Part shown: in pieces, positions 51,130 through 59,454 of the stretch
Numbering within the stretch: position 1 is the first letter of the stretch
Layout of the letters: each line of letters opens with the position of its first letter
Source: Bacteroidota bacterium
GTDB taxonomy: Bacteria > Bacteroidota > Bacteroidia > Bacteroidales > Prolixibacteraceae
DNA: 62,880 nt
Assembly (NCBI GenBank): GCA_023251455.1
Contig: JAHEYT010000050.1
Span: 1 to 62,880 of the forward strand
Direction of reading: 5' to 3'
The notes under the pieces: generated by a model
What the model was told of the DNA's origin: nothing
What the model saw: the letters and a program-made list of their open reading frames with translations, nothing else
Database searches by the model: none
Translations under genes and position numbers: made by a program

Positions 51130-53487
51130 GTGAACAACGAAACGAATATACAACAAACTGTTGATCAGATTATCGCTGAAAAAGGGGTGGAGGGAAAATC
51201 AGTCATTCCGATTTTGCAGTCGATTCAAAATACCTACAATTACCTTCCGGAGGAAGCACTGAAATACGTTTGCGAGAAAACGGAAATCACTCCGGAACAG
51301 ATTGTCGGGGTGGCCTCGTTTTATTCGCAATTCCGGATGCAACCCGTTGGCGAACACATTATCAAAGTGTGCGTCGGAACGGCATGCCACGTGAAAGGTG
51401 CAGGGCAGGTTTACGATGCATTCCGTCGTCATTTTAACCTGACAGGACACGAGGAGACTGATGCGTCACGAAAATATACCATCGAAAAGGTATCATGTCT
51501 AGGTTGCTGCACCTTGGCGCCAGTGGTTCAGATTGACGAGATTACATACGGACATGTAGCTTCAGATAAAGTTGGCAATGTGCTGGCTGATTTCGAGAAA
51601 CACGCCGGAATTTCAGGAGCTAAAAAAGGACTGTTCCGCAACGTGGACGGACAGGAAATTCAGGGCGAAATTCGCATCGGACTGGGATCGTGCTGTGTGG
51701 CTTCAGGAAGTGAAGATGTTAAAAAGGCGGTTGAAGAAACGATTGTCGACACAGGTATCAAAATCAGTCTGAAAAACGTGGGATGTGTGGGCATGTGTCA
51801 TCAGGTACCGTTGGTTGAGGTTTTCCCAAAAAATGAAAAGTCAACTTTGTATGCCAAGGTGAAACCCGAAGATATTGCCGGTATTATTGCCAATCATTTT
51901 AAACCTCAAAGTACTTTTGCAATGCTGAAAAACAGCGTTTACAAGTTCTTCGAGAGTGTGCAAACCGACACCGTTTGGGATGGCGTGAAACAATATTCAA
52001 TTGATGCCCGCGAAAAGCAGGTGTCCGATTTTTTGGATCGCCAGATACCGATTGCGACACAATACCGTGGAATTATTAATCCACTTGACATCGAAGAATA
52101 CAAGGCGCACGAAGGTTTTGTTGCTATGAAAACCTGTCTGGAAGAATTGACTTCCGAAGAAATTGTACAGATTGTCAACGATAGCGGACTGCGTGGAAGG
52201 GGAGGGGCTGGTTTCCCGACCGGCCTGAAATGGAGCTTGGTAGCCGAAAATAAATCGGATGTGAAATACCTGATTGTGAATGGCGACGAAGGTGATCCCG
52301 GCGCTTTTATGGACCGGATGTTACTCGAATCGTATCCGTATCGCGTGATTGAAGGTGCTGTTATTGCAGCCAAAGCTGTGGGCGCAACGCAGGGATTTCT
52401 ATACATCCGCGCAGAATATCCGTTGGCGGTGAAACGAATTCGCCAGGCGCTGATTTATTGTCGCGAAAAGAATTACCTCGGTGAAAACATCATGGGAAGC
52501 GGATTTTCGTTCGACATGACCATTTACGAAGGTGCTGGTGCTTTTGTGTGTGGCGAAGAGTCAGCCATGATGGCTTCCATTGAAGGCGAGCGTGGATTTC
52601 CACGTATTCGTCCGCCGTTTCCTGCCGTGAGTGGTTTGTGGAAACAGCCCACGCTGATCAACAATACCGAGACTTTTGCACAGGTTTCGTACATCATTCG
52701 CGAAGGATCGGATAAGTTTGCCGAAATTGGTCGCGGAACCAGCCGGGGAACCAAAGTTTTTGCCTTGGCCGGAAAAGTGAACCGTGGCGGATTGATTGAA
52801 GTACCGATGGGAATAACCGTTCGCCAGATTGTGGAAGAAATTGGCGGCGGCGTCCAGAATGGCAAAAAATTCAAAGCCGTGCAGATTGGCGGACCTTCCG
52901 GAGGTTGTGTGCCTGCTCAATTGTACGATACTCCAATCGATTACGAATCCTTACTTGAAGTGGGTGCGATGATGGGTTCCGGCGGTTTGGTGGTTCTGGA
53001 TGAAGATGACTGTATGGTGGATATTGCACGCTATTTTTTGTCGTTCACCCAGAATGAATCCTGCGGAAAATGTACCTTCTGTCGCGTTGGAACCAAACGA
53101 ATGCTCGATATCCTGACCAAAATTACTACAGGAAAGGGTACTTTGAAAGATTTGGATGAGTTAGAATACTTGGCAGGCTGGACAAAAAAGGGAAGTTTGT
53201 GCGGATTGGGAAAATCGGCTCCAAACCCGATTTTGTCAACTTTACGATATTTCAGGGACGAATATGTCGCTCACATCAATGGAAAATGTCCGTCGGGCAA
53301 ATGCCAGAGTTTGATTAGATACCAGATCAACGATTTATGTATTGGCTGCACCAAGTGCGCACAGAAATGCCCAACCGAAGCTATTCTGTTCAGGCCTCAT
53401 GAAAAGCATGAAGTCATCACCGACCTCTGCATCAAATGCGACGCCTGCAAACAGGTTTGCCCGGTTGATGCGGTCGAGATCGTGTAG
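51130..53487 (+). CDS. NuoE-NuoF fusion, NADH-binding subunit of a bifurcating-type (HydB/BfuB-like) complex
   Basis: 785 residues, GTG start. Domains in order: NuoE-like [2Fe-2S] thioredoxin fold (Cys81, 86, 123, 127); a second thioredoxin-like [2Fe-2S] domain (Cys188/189, 219, 223); NuoF core with FMN/NADH site RGRGGAGFPTGLKW (about 355) and NGDEGDPGAFMDR; its [4Fe-4S] ligands ESCGKCTFCRVG and SLCGLGKS; and two C-terminal ferredoxin motifs CIGCTKCAQKCP and CIKCDACKQVCP. The additional clusters distinguish HydB/Bfu-type bifurcating diaphorases from plain NuoF. NuoE and NuoF are usually separate chains. Electron partner is the flavoprotein encoded next; no hydrogenase or formate dehydrogenase subunit is linked. 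Confidence 0.92.
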   Translation: MNNETNIQQTVDQIIAEKGVEGKSVIPILQSIQNTYNYLPEEALKYVCEKTEITPEQIVGVASFYSQFRMQPVGEHIIKVCVGTACHVKGAGQVYDAFRRHFNLTGHEETDASRKYTIEKVSCLGCCTLAPVVQIDEITYGHVASDKVGNVLADFEKHAGISGAKKGLFRNVDGQEIQGEIRIGLGSCCVASGSEDVKKAVEETIVDTGIKISLKNVGCVGMCHQVPLVEVFPKNEKSTLYAKVKPEDIAGIIANHFKPQSTFAMLKNSVYKFFESVQTDTVWDGVKQYSIDAREKQVSDFLDRQIPIATQYRGIINPLDIEEYKAHEGFVAMKTCLEELTSEEIVQIVNDSGLRGRGGAGFPTGLKWSLVAENKSDVKYLIVNGDEGDPGAFMDRMLLESYPYRVIEGAVIAAKAVGATQGFLYIRAEYPLAVKRIRQALIYCREKNYLGENIMGSGFSFDMTIYEGAGAFVCGEESAMMASIEGERGFPRIRPPFPAVSGLWKQPTLINNTETFAQVSYIIREGSDKFAEIGRGTSRGTKVFALAGKVNRGGLIEVPMGITVRQIVEEIGGGVQNGKKFKAVQIGGPSGGCVPAQLYDTPIDYESLLEVGAMMGSGGLVVLDEDDCMVDIARYFLSFTQNESCGKCTFCRVGTKRMLDILTKITTGKGTLKDLDELEYLAGWTKKGSLCGLGKSAPNPILSTLRYFRDEYVAHINGKCPSGKCQSLIRYQINDLCIGCTKCAQKCPTEAILFRPHEKHEVITDLCIKCDACKQVCPVDAVEIV

Positions 53488-53491
53488 GTAG

Positions 53492-53511
53492 AGACGCACG
53501 ATCGTGCGTCT
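53492..53511. repeat. Perfect 20-bp palindrome
   Basis: AGACGCACGATCGTGCGTCT is its own complement and starts five bases after the NuoEF stop. It could terminate transcription or be a REP-type element; related GATCGTGCGTCT palindromes are dispersed in many Bacteroidetes genomes (recollection, not checked). Confidence 0.7.
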
Positions 53512-53528
53512 GCGTATCGGTCGCGAAA

Positions 53529-53584
53529 GATTTAGAAGATTTAGGATTTTAGACATAAAAGGTTTTTAAACCTGTCAGACCTTT
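53529..53584. repeat. Mosaic of short intergenic repeats
   Basis: GATTTAGAAGATTTAGGATT resembles the ATTTGA-type arrays, and AAAGGTTTTTAAACCTGTCA followed by GACCTTT forms nested inverted repeats. The whole 112-base gap is repeat material. Confidence 0.45.
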
Positions 53585-53599
53585 AGAATATAAACGCAA

Positions 53600-55162
53600 A
53601 TGATAAAACTCACTATAGATAATCACTCCGTTGAAGTTCCTGCTGGCACTTCAGTCTGGCAAGCAGCCAAATCGGTTGGAATTGAAATTCCGACCATGTG
53701 CTACTTAGAAGGAACCGAGCATTTCACTTCGTGCATGATCTGCCTGGTGAAAGACGCTAAAAACGGACGGTTCTTTGCTTCGTGCTCTACTCCGGTTTTT
53801 GAAGGGCAAAACATCATTACCAGCGATGAGGAAACCATCGAATCGCGGAAAGCGGCACTCGAATTGCTGTTGAGCGAACATGTGGGCGATTGTGAAGCGC
53901 CTTGCCAGTTGGTTTGTCCGGCACACATGAATATTCCGCTGATGAACCGGCTGATTGCCAAAGGGGATTTCGCCAAAGCACTGGAAGTCGTAAAACGCGA
54001 TATCGCTTTGCCCTCCATTTTGGGGCGAATTTGTCCTGCTCCATGCGAGGCTGGTTGCCGCCGCAAACAGGTGGACGAAGCAGTTTCAATTTGTCTGCTG
54101 AAACGATATGTGGGAGACGAAGATTTAAAAACAGAAAAGCCATATCAGCCGCAAATGGCTGAGCTTTCAGGCAAAAGAGTAGCCATTGTTGGTGCTGGCC
54201 CTGCCGGATTGGCCGCTGCTTATTATTTGCAGATTAAAGGTCATCAGACAGTAATTTTTGAAAAGAACAGCAAAGCTGGTGGCGAATTGCTTCAGATCGA
54301 TCAGGAAATATTACCTTCGGAAGTCGTTGATCAGGAAATCGCTCAAATCGTGGCGACCGGTGTTCAAATCAGATTGAATGAAACGATTAATGACAGCCGT
54401 TTTGCTGAATTACAGAGCGAATTTGATGCTGTTGTAGTTTCATCTGGTACTGTTCCGGAAGGAAGTTCGGTATATGGATTGAAGGCAACAAAGGCTGGAA
54501 TCATTGTAGAAAAGAACAGTCATTCGACTTCTGCTCCCAAAGTTTTTGCCATCGGGCATTCAGTTCGTACGTCGAAACTGGCCGTACGTTCAGTTGGTCA
54601 GGGGAAAGAGGTGGCTACAGTCATTGACAATTATTTCAAAACAGCCGAAGTTTCAGGATATCCGGAGCGATTTAATTCCAAATTCGGAAGATTGGCTGAA
54701 GCAGAATTTATTCAATACAAAAAAGATTCGGAAACTGCTCCACGTCAAAAGGCTGGCAAGGAGGGTTTCTCACGCGAAGATGCAATCCGCGAAGCCAAGC
54801 GCTGCATGCATTGCGACTGCCGCAATCCGGAGTCGTGCGTGTTGCGCGAATTATCTGACCGGTATCATGCTGTTCAGAAACGTTTTCAGAGTGAAGAACG
54901 TTTTCATGTCGAGAAATTCATTCACCGCGAAGGAATTGTTTACGAACCTTCCAAGTGTATCAAATGTGGCATCTGCGTTCGGTTAACGCGTCAGCATCAG
55001 GAAGAATTTGGCTTTACATTTATTGGTCGCGGTTTCGATGTAAAAGTGGGTGTTCCGTTTAACAAAAGCGTTCAGAAGGGATTGGAGAAAACGGCAGAAA
55101 TCGTTGCCAAAGCGTGTCCAACCGGTGCGCTGGCTATGTTTGGGATTGAGGAGCAATTCTAA
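53600..55162 (+). CDS. NuoG-N/GltD-like iron-sulfur flavoprotein, partner of the NuoEF fusion
   Basis: 520 residues. The N-terminus is a NuoG-type [2Fe-2S] ferredoxin domain (Cys34, 45, 48, 62). A GltD-like segment follows, with CEAPCQLVCPAHMNIP and CPAPCEAGCRRK (two [4Fe-4S] sites), the FAD motif VAIVGAGPAGLAAAY (about 194-208) and an oxidoreductase body. The C-terminus carries RCMHCDCRNPESC and CIKCGICVRLTRQ with a later KACPTG. It resembles Fe-S/FAD subunits of NADH-ferredoxin or NADPH enzymes (Sfr/Nfn/Bfu-like). With the NuoEF fusion it forms a soluble NAD(H) module without a recognised end catalyst. Confidence 0.88.
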   Translation: MIKLTIDNHSVEVPAGTSVWQAAKSVGIEIPTMCYLEGTEHFTSCMICLVKDAKNGRFFASCSTPVFEGQNIITSDEETIESRKAALELLLSEHVGDCEAPCQLVCPAHMNIPLMNRLIAKGDFAKALEVVKRDIALPSILGRICPAPCEAGCRRKQVDEAVSICLLKRYVGDEDLKTEKPYQPQMAELSGKRVAIVGAGPAGLAAAYYLQIKGHQTVIFEKNSKAGGELLQIDQEILPSEVVDQEIAQIVATGVQIRLNETINDSRFAELQSEFDAVVVSSGTVPEGSSVYGLKATKAGIIVEKNSHSTSAPKVFAIGHSVRTSKLAVRSVGQGKEVATVIDNYFKTAEVSGYPERFNSKFGRLAEAEFIQYKKDSETAPRQKAGKEGFSREDAIREAKRCMHCDCRNPESCVLRELSDRYHAVQKRFQSEERFHVEKFIHREGIVYEPSKCIKCGICVRLTRQHQEEFGFTFIGRGFDVKVGVPFNKSVQKGLEKTAEIVAKACPTGALAMFGIEEQF

Positions 55163-55192
55163 TTTCAGAATTTAAACATTAAAACGAATAAT

Positions 55193-56152
55193 ATGAAAAC
55201 ACGTTTATTAAGTTTTGTTTGTCTTCTGACCTTAACTTTTTCTGCTGAAGCAAAAATAAAGGTGCTTATTGTCGACGGACAAAACAATCACGAGGTTTGG
55301 CCCAAATCGACCATCATGATGAAGCAATATCTGGAAGAAACAGGTTTGTTTTCTGTCGATATCAAAAGAACAAAGTTTACCTGGATGGGTGGACGTGAAA
55401 AAGCATATCTTCCTTTAGCAGGTGTGGGTGAAACCCAGGATTTGAAAGATCCAAAAACGGATCCTGATTTTCTACTATCTTTCAAAAAATATGATGTAGT
55501 AGTTTCCAATTTCGGCTGGAGAGCCGCAGATTGGCCGGAAGCTACACAAAAAGCTCTTGAAGAATTTATGAAGAAAGGTGGTGGTTTTGTTTCGGTACAT
55601 GCTGCCGACAACTCATTTCCAACCTGGCTCGAGTATAACAAAATGATTGGATTAGGCGGATGGGGCGACCGGACAGAGAAAGATGGCCCTTATGTGTATT
55701 ACACCAACGAAGGCGAATTGGTTCGCGATAATACACCGGGTGGCGCCGGCGCCCATGGGCCGCAACACATCATTCCGGTTACCATACGGGTTTCTGATCA
55801 TCCCATTACAAAGGGTTTGCCTAAAGTTTGGTTGACAACCAAAGACGAGTGTTACGCTAAATTGCGTGGACCGGGCGAGAACATGATCGTTTTGGCTACG
55901 GGTAAAGATATGTCGGGAAAAGCTCCAAGCGACAGGAACGAACCAATGCTGATGGCATTGACTTATGGAAAAGGGCGCATTTTTCATACCACTCTCGGAC
56001 ACGACGATTATTCGTGCGAAGGAGTAGGTTTTATCACCACTTTTTTGCGTGGAGTACAGTGGGCTGCAACCGGTAAAGTAACGCTGCCTGTCCCAGCTGA
56101 TTTTCCTACTTCGGAAGAATCAACAAGCCGTAAATTTGAGCTAAAAAAATAA
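55193..56152 (+). CDS. Exported ThuA-domain protein
   Basis: 319 residues with a signal peptide (about 1-20, SFVCLLTLTFSAEA). The ThuA/glutamine-amidotransferase-like fold is clear in VLIVDGQNNHEVWPKSTIMM, VVSNFGWRAADWPEATQKAL, FMKKGGGFVSVHAADNSFP, IGLGGWGDRTEKDGP and FHTTLGHDDYSCEGVGF. ThuA proteins in rhizobia act with a dehydrogenase in trehalose use through 3-keto sugars; exported homologues are common in Bacteroidetes and Planctomycetes with uncertain activity. Its position 30 bases after the flavoprotein gene and before propeller 5 ties it to this cluster and suggests a sugar-related substrate (inference). Confidence 0.88.
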   Translation: MKTRLLSFVCLLTLTFSAEAKIKVLIVDGQNNHEVWPKSTIMMKQYLEETGLFSVDIKRTKFTWMGGREKAYLPLAGVGETQDLKDPKTDPDFLLSFKKYDVVVSNFGWRAADWPEATQKALEEFMKKGGGFVSVHAADNSFPTWLEYNKMIGLGGWGDRTEKDGPYVYYTNEGELVRDNTPGGAGAHGPQHIIPVTIRVSDHPITKGLPKVWLTTKDECYAKLRGPGENMIVLATGKDMSGKAPSDRNEPMLMALTYGKGRIFHTTLGHDDYSCEGVGFITTFLRGVQWAATGKVTLPVPADFPTSEESTSRKFELKK

Positions 56153-56218
56153 ATTGAATTTCTGGGATATCATGTGTTACTGTTTTATAGTTTGAATTAA
56201 AAAAGAAATTCATATCCA

Positions 56219-57328
56219 ATGGTTCTGAAAAAAGTCATCTTACCTGCAATTCTGTTTGTTTTTTATTCAGGCTTTCTTTCCGCCCAATCTTCCTGGCCCA
56301 TCTTTCGCGGGAACCAACAGCTTTCGGGTGCGATTTCTGCCAGTCTTCCGGAGAAACCGAAGCTGTTGTCATCGTTTCAAACGGGCGATGACATCAAAGC
56401 GTCGCCAGTTATTTCAGGGCAAACGATTTTTTGCGGATCGACCGACGGAATGATGTATGCCGTTGGGTTCGACGGAAAACTGAAATGGAAATTCGACTCC
56501 GGAAATGCCATTGAAGCGCCAGCTTTGATGCTGGATGGTTCTGTTGTATTTGGATCGCTCGATGGGCTGTTCTTCAGGTTAGATGAAAAAACAGGTAAGC
56601 AAATCTGGAAATACAAGACTGATAACCAAATCATGGGATCGGCTAACTGGCTGAAAGTTGGTAGTCAATATCGGCTGGTGGTTGGCAGTTACGATTATAA
56701 CCTACATGCGGTGGATTTTGCAAAAGGCGACAGCATCTGGCAATACGAATCGGATAATTACATTAACGGAGCACCGGGAATTTATGGAAAAAACGCCGTG
56801 TTTGGCGGTTGCGACGGTTTTTTACACCTTGTGAACATCGAGTCAGGTAAGGTGTTTAAGAAGATTCAATTAGCTACTTACATCGCTTCTTCGCCTGTAA
56901 TTGATGGAAAATATGCTTATGTGGGAGATTACGAAGGAAAGTTTTTCAGTATTGATCTGGAGGCCGGTAAAATTGCATGGACCTATCACGAAAAAGATAA
57001 AAATCTGCCATTCATTGCATCTCCTGCTTTAAGCGGTAATTTCATTGTAATCGGTAACCAGGATAAATTCATTTACTGTTTGGATAAAAGTACCGGAAAA
57101 GTAGTTTGGAAAGTAAAAACCAGCAATAGGGTGGAATCGTCGTCGGTTATTGCCTCCGGAAAAGTAATTACCGGAACCATGGACGGAATGTTGTACATTC
57201 ATGACCTGAAAACCGGCGCTGAATTGTGGAAATATGAATTAGGCAGTCCGATCATTGGAAGTCCGGCAGTCGTTTCAGGAAAGATTATAGTTGGTGCAGG
57301 CGACGGACGGATTTATATTTTTGGATAG
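56219..57328 (+). CDS. Exported PQQ-like beta-propeller protein 5
   Basis: 369 residues with a signal peptide (LPAILFVFYSGFLSAQ) and a mature start WPIFRGNQQLSGAISASLPE, which has the (W/F)RG motif of the other cluster propellers. Its blades are regular and close to BamB: RLDEKTGKQIWKY, AVDFAKGDSIWQY, SIDLEAGKIAWTY, CLDKSTGKVVWKV and IHDLKTGAELWKY. There is no lipobox, no heme motif and no membrane anchor. It lies after the ThuA gene and before a concanavalin-like protein. BamB itself (outer membrane assembly) is less likely given five copies within 15 kb. Confidence 0.86.
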   Translation: MVLKKVILPAILFVFYSGFLSAQSSWPIFRGNQQLSGAISASLPEKPKLLSSFQTGDDIKASPVISGQTIFCGSTDGMMYAVGFDGKLKWKFDSGNAIEAPALMLDGSVVFGSLDGLFFRLDEKTGKQIWKYKTDNQIMGSANWLKVGSQYRLVVGSYDYNLHAVDFAKGDSIWQYESDNYINGAPGIYGKNAVFGGCDGFLHLVNIESGKVFKKIQLATYIASSPVIDGKYAYVGDYEGKFFSIDLEAGKIAWTYHEKDKNLPFIASPALSGNFIVIGNQDKFIYCLDKSTGKVVWKVKTSNRVESSSVIASGKVITGTMDGMLYIHDLKTGAELWKYELGSPIIGSPAVVSGKIIVGAGDGRIYIFG

Positions 57329-57422
57329 AAAAGCAAGTCTTGAACTTTTAGATGGCTTAAGAGAGGTATTCTGCTTGAAATCAGTTTGAATTTGAATTCA
57401 TAACCATTAAAATTTCGATATC

Positions 57423-58097
57423 ATGAAAACCTACTTCTTTGTTTTGTTTCAGATATTTCTGGTTCAGTGTGTTTTATTTGCCCAATCAGAGAGAAAATCT
57501 GTTTTGCTGAATACCGGGAGTGATTTCGTTCCTTTCAATGTTAAGGTTTCCGAAGAGATCTATCAGGAGAAAAAATCATTGACAGTAATCGATCTGGGTA
57601 AAGATTCGGAAGTAAAATTCGTAAAAATTAAGAACCTGAATTTCAGGAACGGGAGCATTGAAATAAACCTTGCCGGAACAACAATGGCAAATTCGTCGGA
57701 ACAAGCTCGTGGATTCGTCGGAATTGCCTTTCGCATCAATGATGATAATTCAAAATTTGAATGTTTTTACCTTCGTCCAACCAATGGGCGGGCTGATGAT
57801 CAGGTTAGGAGAAATCATTCAGCACAATATATTTCTTTTCCTGAATTTCCCTGGTTTAAGTTGAGAAAGGACTTTCCGGAGAAATATGAAAGTTATGTGG
57901 ATTTGGTTCCCGGCGAATGGACAAAAGTCAGGATCGAGGTAGAAGGAAATAGGGCAAAATTGTTTATTCATGGGAATTCACAACCTACCTTGATTGTAAA
58001 TGATTTAAAGCATGGTCCGGAGGCCGAAGGAAACATCGGATTATGGATTGGCCCAGGTACTGTTGCTCATTTTGCAGATTTGTATGTTTCCAACTGA
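57423..58097 (+). CDS. Exported concanavalin-like (LamG/DUF1080-like) protein
   Basis: 224 residues with a signal peptide (about 1-20) and an all-beta jelly-roll. Characteristic strands are RGFVGIAFRINDDNSKFECFYLRPT, seen in parts, PGEWTKVRIEVEGNRAKLFI and GNIGLWIGPGTVAHFADLYV, the pattern of DUF1080 and laminin-G-like domains. DUF1080 proteins include 3-keto-disaccharide hydrolases, but the catalytic residues could not be confirmed here, so a carbohydrate-binding role is equally possible. It lies next to the ThuA-propeller genes, which again points to sugar chemistry. Confidence 0.7.
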   Translation: MKTYFFVLFQIFLVQCVLFAQSERKSVLLNTGSDFVPFNVKVSEEIYQEKKSLTVIDLGKDSEVKFVKIKNLNFRNGSIEINLAGTTMANSSEQARGFVGIAFRINDDNSKFECFYLRPTNGRADDQVRRNHSAQYISFPEFPWFKLRKDFPEKYESYVDLVPGEWTKVRIEVEGNRAKLFIHGNSQPTLIVNDLKHGPEAEGNIGLWIGPGTVAHFADLYVSN

Positions 58098-58130
58098 CCT
58101 GAAAATGGCTCGATAACTTAAATCTTGAAT

Positions 58131-59420
58131 ATGAAAATCGCACACATCATACCTGGTTCGGGCGGTAGTTTCTACTGCGGAAACTGCATGCGCGACAGCA
58201 AATATATCCGCGCGCTCAAAGATTTGGGTCACCAGGTGATTAAAGTTCCGCTGTACCTGCCCATTTTTGACGATGCTCACGATTTGGATGAGGTGCCTGT
58301 TTTTTATGGGGCGGTGAATCTTTATCTCAAACAGCAATTCCCGATTTTCAGGCATATGCCGGCTTTTGTCGAACATGCACTCGATTCGAAAAGTGTGCTG
58401 GAAATGGCAGCGCGTAAAGCCGGTTCAACCCGGGCCAAAGGACTTGAAGGCATGACCATTTCGATGTTGTTGGGCGAAGATGGTGGCCAAAAAGAAGAAC
58501 TGGAACGACTGGTCGATTGGCTGGCCGATGAGGCTAAACCCGATGTGGTTCATCTCTCGAACGCACTGCTTTTGGGGCTGGCTCACCGTATTAAACAGCG
58601 GATGAACATTACTGTAATTTGCTCGCTTCAGGACGAAGATGTATGGGTGGATGCCATGGAAGATCATTTCAGAAAAGAAGTTTGGGATTTGATGAGTGAA
58701 CGAGGCCGGGATGTGGATGTGTTTATTCCCGTCAGCAATTATTTTGCTTCTGAAATTCACCAGCGCATGACAATTCCCGAAAGCAAAATGCAAACCGTTC
58801 ATTTGGGAGTCGATACAGCTGATTATTCACCAAAACCGATTTCAGAAAAGGGACCAATAATTGGCTACCTCTCGCGGATGTGCGACGAAAATGGGTTGGC
58901 TGTATTAGTGGATGCATTTATTTTACTTCGGAAAGATCAGAAGTATACGTCTGTAAAACTTAAAATTACCGGGGGGAAAACTGGTGACGACCTGCAATTT
59001 ATTAAAGAGCAAAAACGAAAACTGGCCAAAGCAAAACTTGAAGTCGATGTGTTTTGGGTCGACGAGTTTGAAGGTGAAGAACGCCAGAAATTCTTCGATT
59101 CGGTGCGCCTGATTTCGGTACCGGTATTGATTGGTGAGGCTTTCGGTTTGTACATGCTAGAAGCCATGGCCTCCGGAATTCCGATGGTTCAGCCTGCATT
59201 GGGTGCTTTCCCTGAAGTGATTGAAATCAGCGGCGGCGGAGTTGTTTACGGTGAAAATAAACCGGAATTATTGGCAAAAGCCCTTGGCGAACTTATTTTT
59301 GACGATGCCCGCCTTCAGGAATTAAGCACCGCCGGAATTGCCGGTGTAAAAGCACATTTTGATATTCATGCTCAGGCTCAAAAGATGGTGGCGGTGTATG
59401 AAGGCGCATTAAAAGTGTAG
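58131..59420 (+). CDS. Glycosyltransferase family 4 protein
   Basis: 429 residues from the ATG at 58131. It has the GT-B fold: N-terminal MKIAHIIPGSGGSFYCGNCM domain, then the nucleotide-sugar domain with IGYLSRMCDENGLAVLVDAF, KLKITGGKTGDD, and the E-x7-E motif region FGLYMLEAMASGIPMVQPAL followed by GAFPEVIEISGGG. A cytoplasmic retaining transferase using a nucleotide-diphospho sugar is expected. The early segment YCGNCMRDSKY with its two cysteines is unusual. It follows the concanavalin-like gene by 33 bases and precedes an ABC exporter; the acceptor is unknown. Confidence 0.88.
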   Translation: MKIAHIIPGSGGSFYCGNCMRDSKYIRALKDLGHQVIKVPLYLPIFDDAHDLDEVPVFYGAVNLYLKQQFPIFRHMPAFVEHALDSKSVLEMAARKAGSTRAKGLEGMTISMLLGEDGGQKEELERLVDWLADEAKPDVVHLSNALLLGLAHRIKQRMNITVICSLQDEDVWVDAMEDHFRKEVWDLMSERGRDVDVFIPVSNYFASEIHQRMTIPESKMQTVHLGVDTADYSPKPISEKGPIIGYLSRMCDENGLAVLVDAFILLRKDQKYTSVKLKITGGKTGDDLQFIKEQKRKLAKAKLEVDVFWVDEFEGEERQKFFDSVRLISVPVLIGEAFGLYMLEAMASGIPMVQPALGAFPEVIEISGGGVVYGENKPELLAKALGELIFDDARLQELSTAGIAGVKAHFDIHAQAQKMVAVYEGALKV

Positions 59421-59454
59421 TCATTCCTTGAAAAGTAAAAATAAAGATCGAAGA

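Noticed and set aside
51130..55162. [FeFe] hydrogenase or formate dehydrogenase operon
   Set aside because: No H-cluster motifs, no molybdopterin subunit and no selenocysteine context was found; only the NADH and FAD modules are present.
41901..57328. PQQ-dependent alcohol dehydrogenases
   Set aside because: The proteins are shorter than quinoprotein dehydrogenases and lack the disulfide ring, the calcium/catalytic Asp context and the cytochrome c domain. They look BamB-like.
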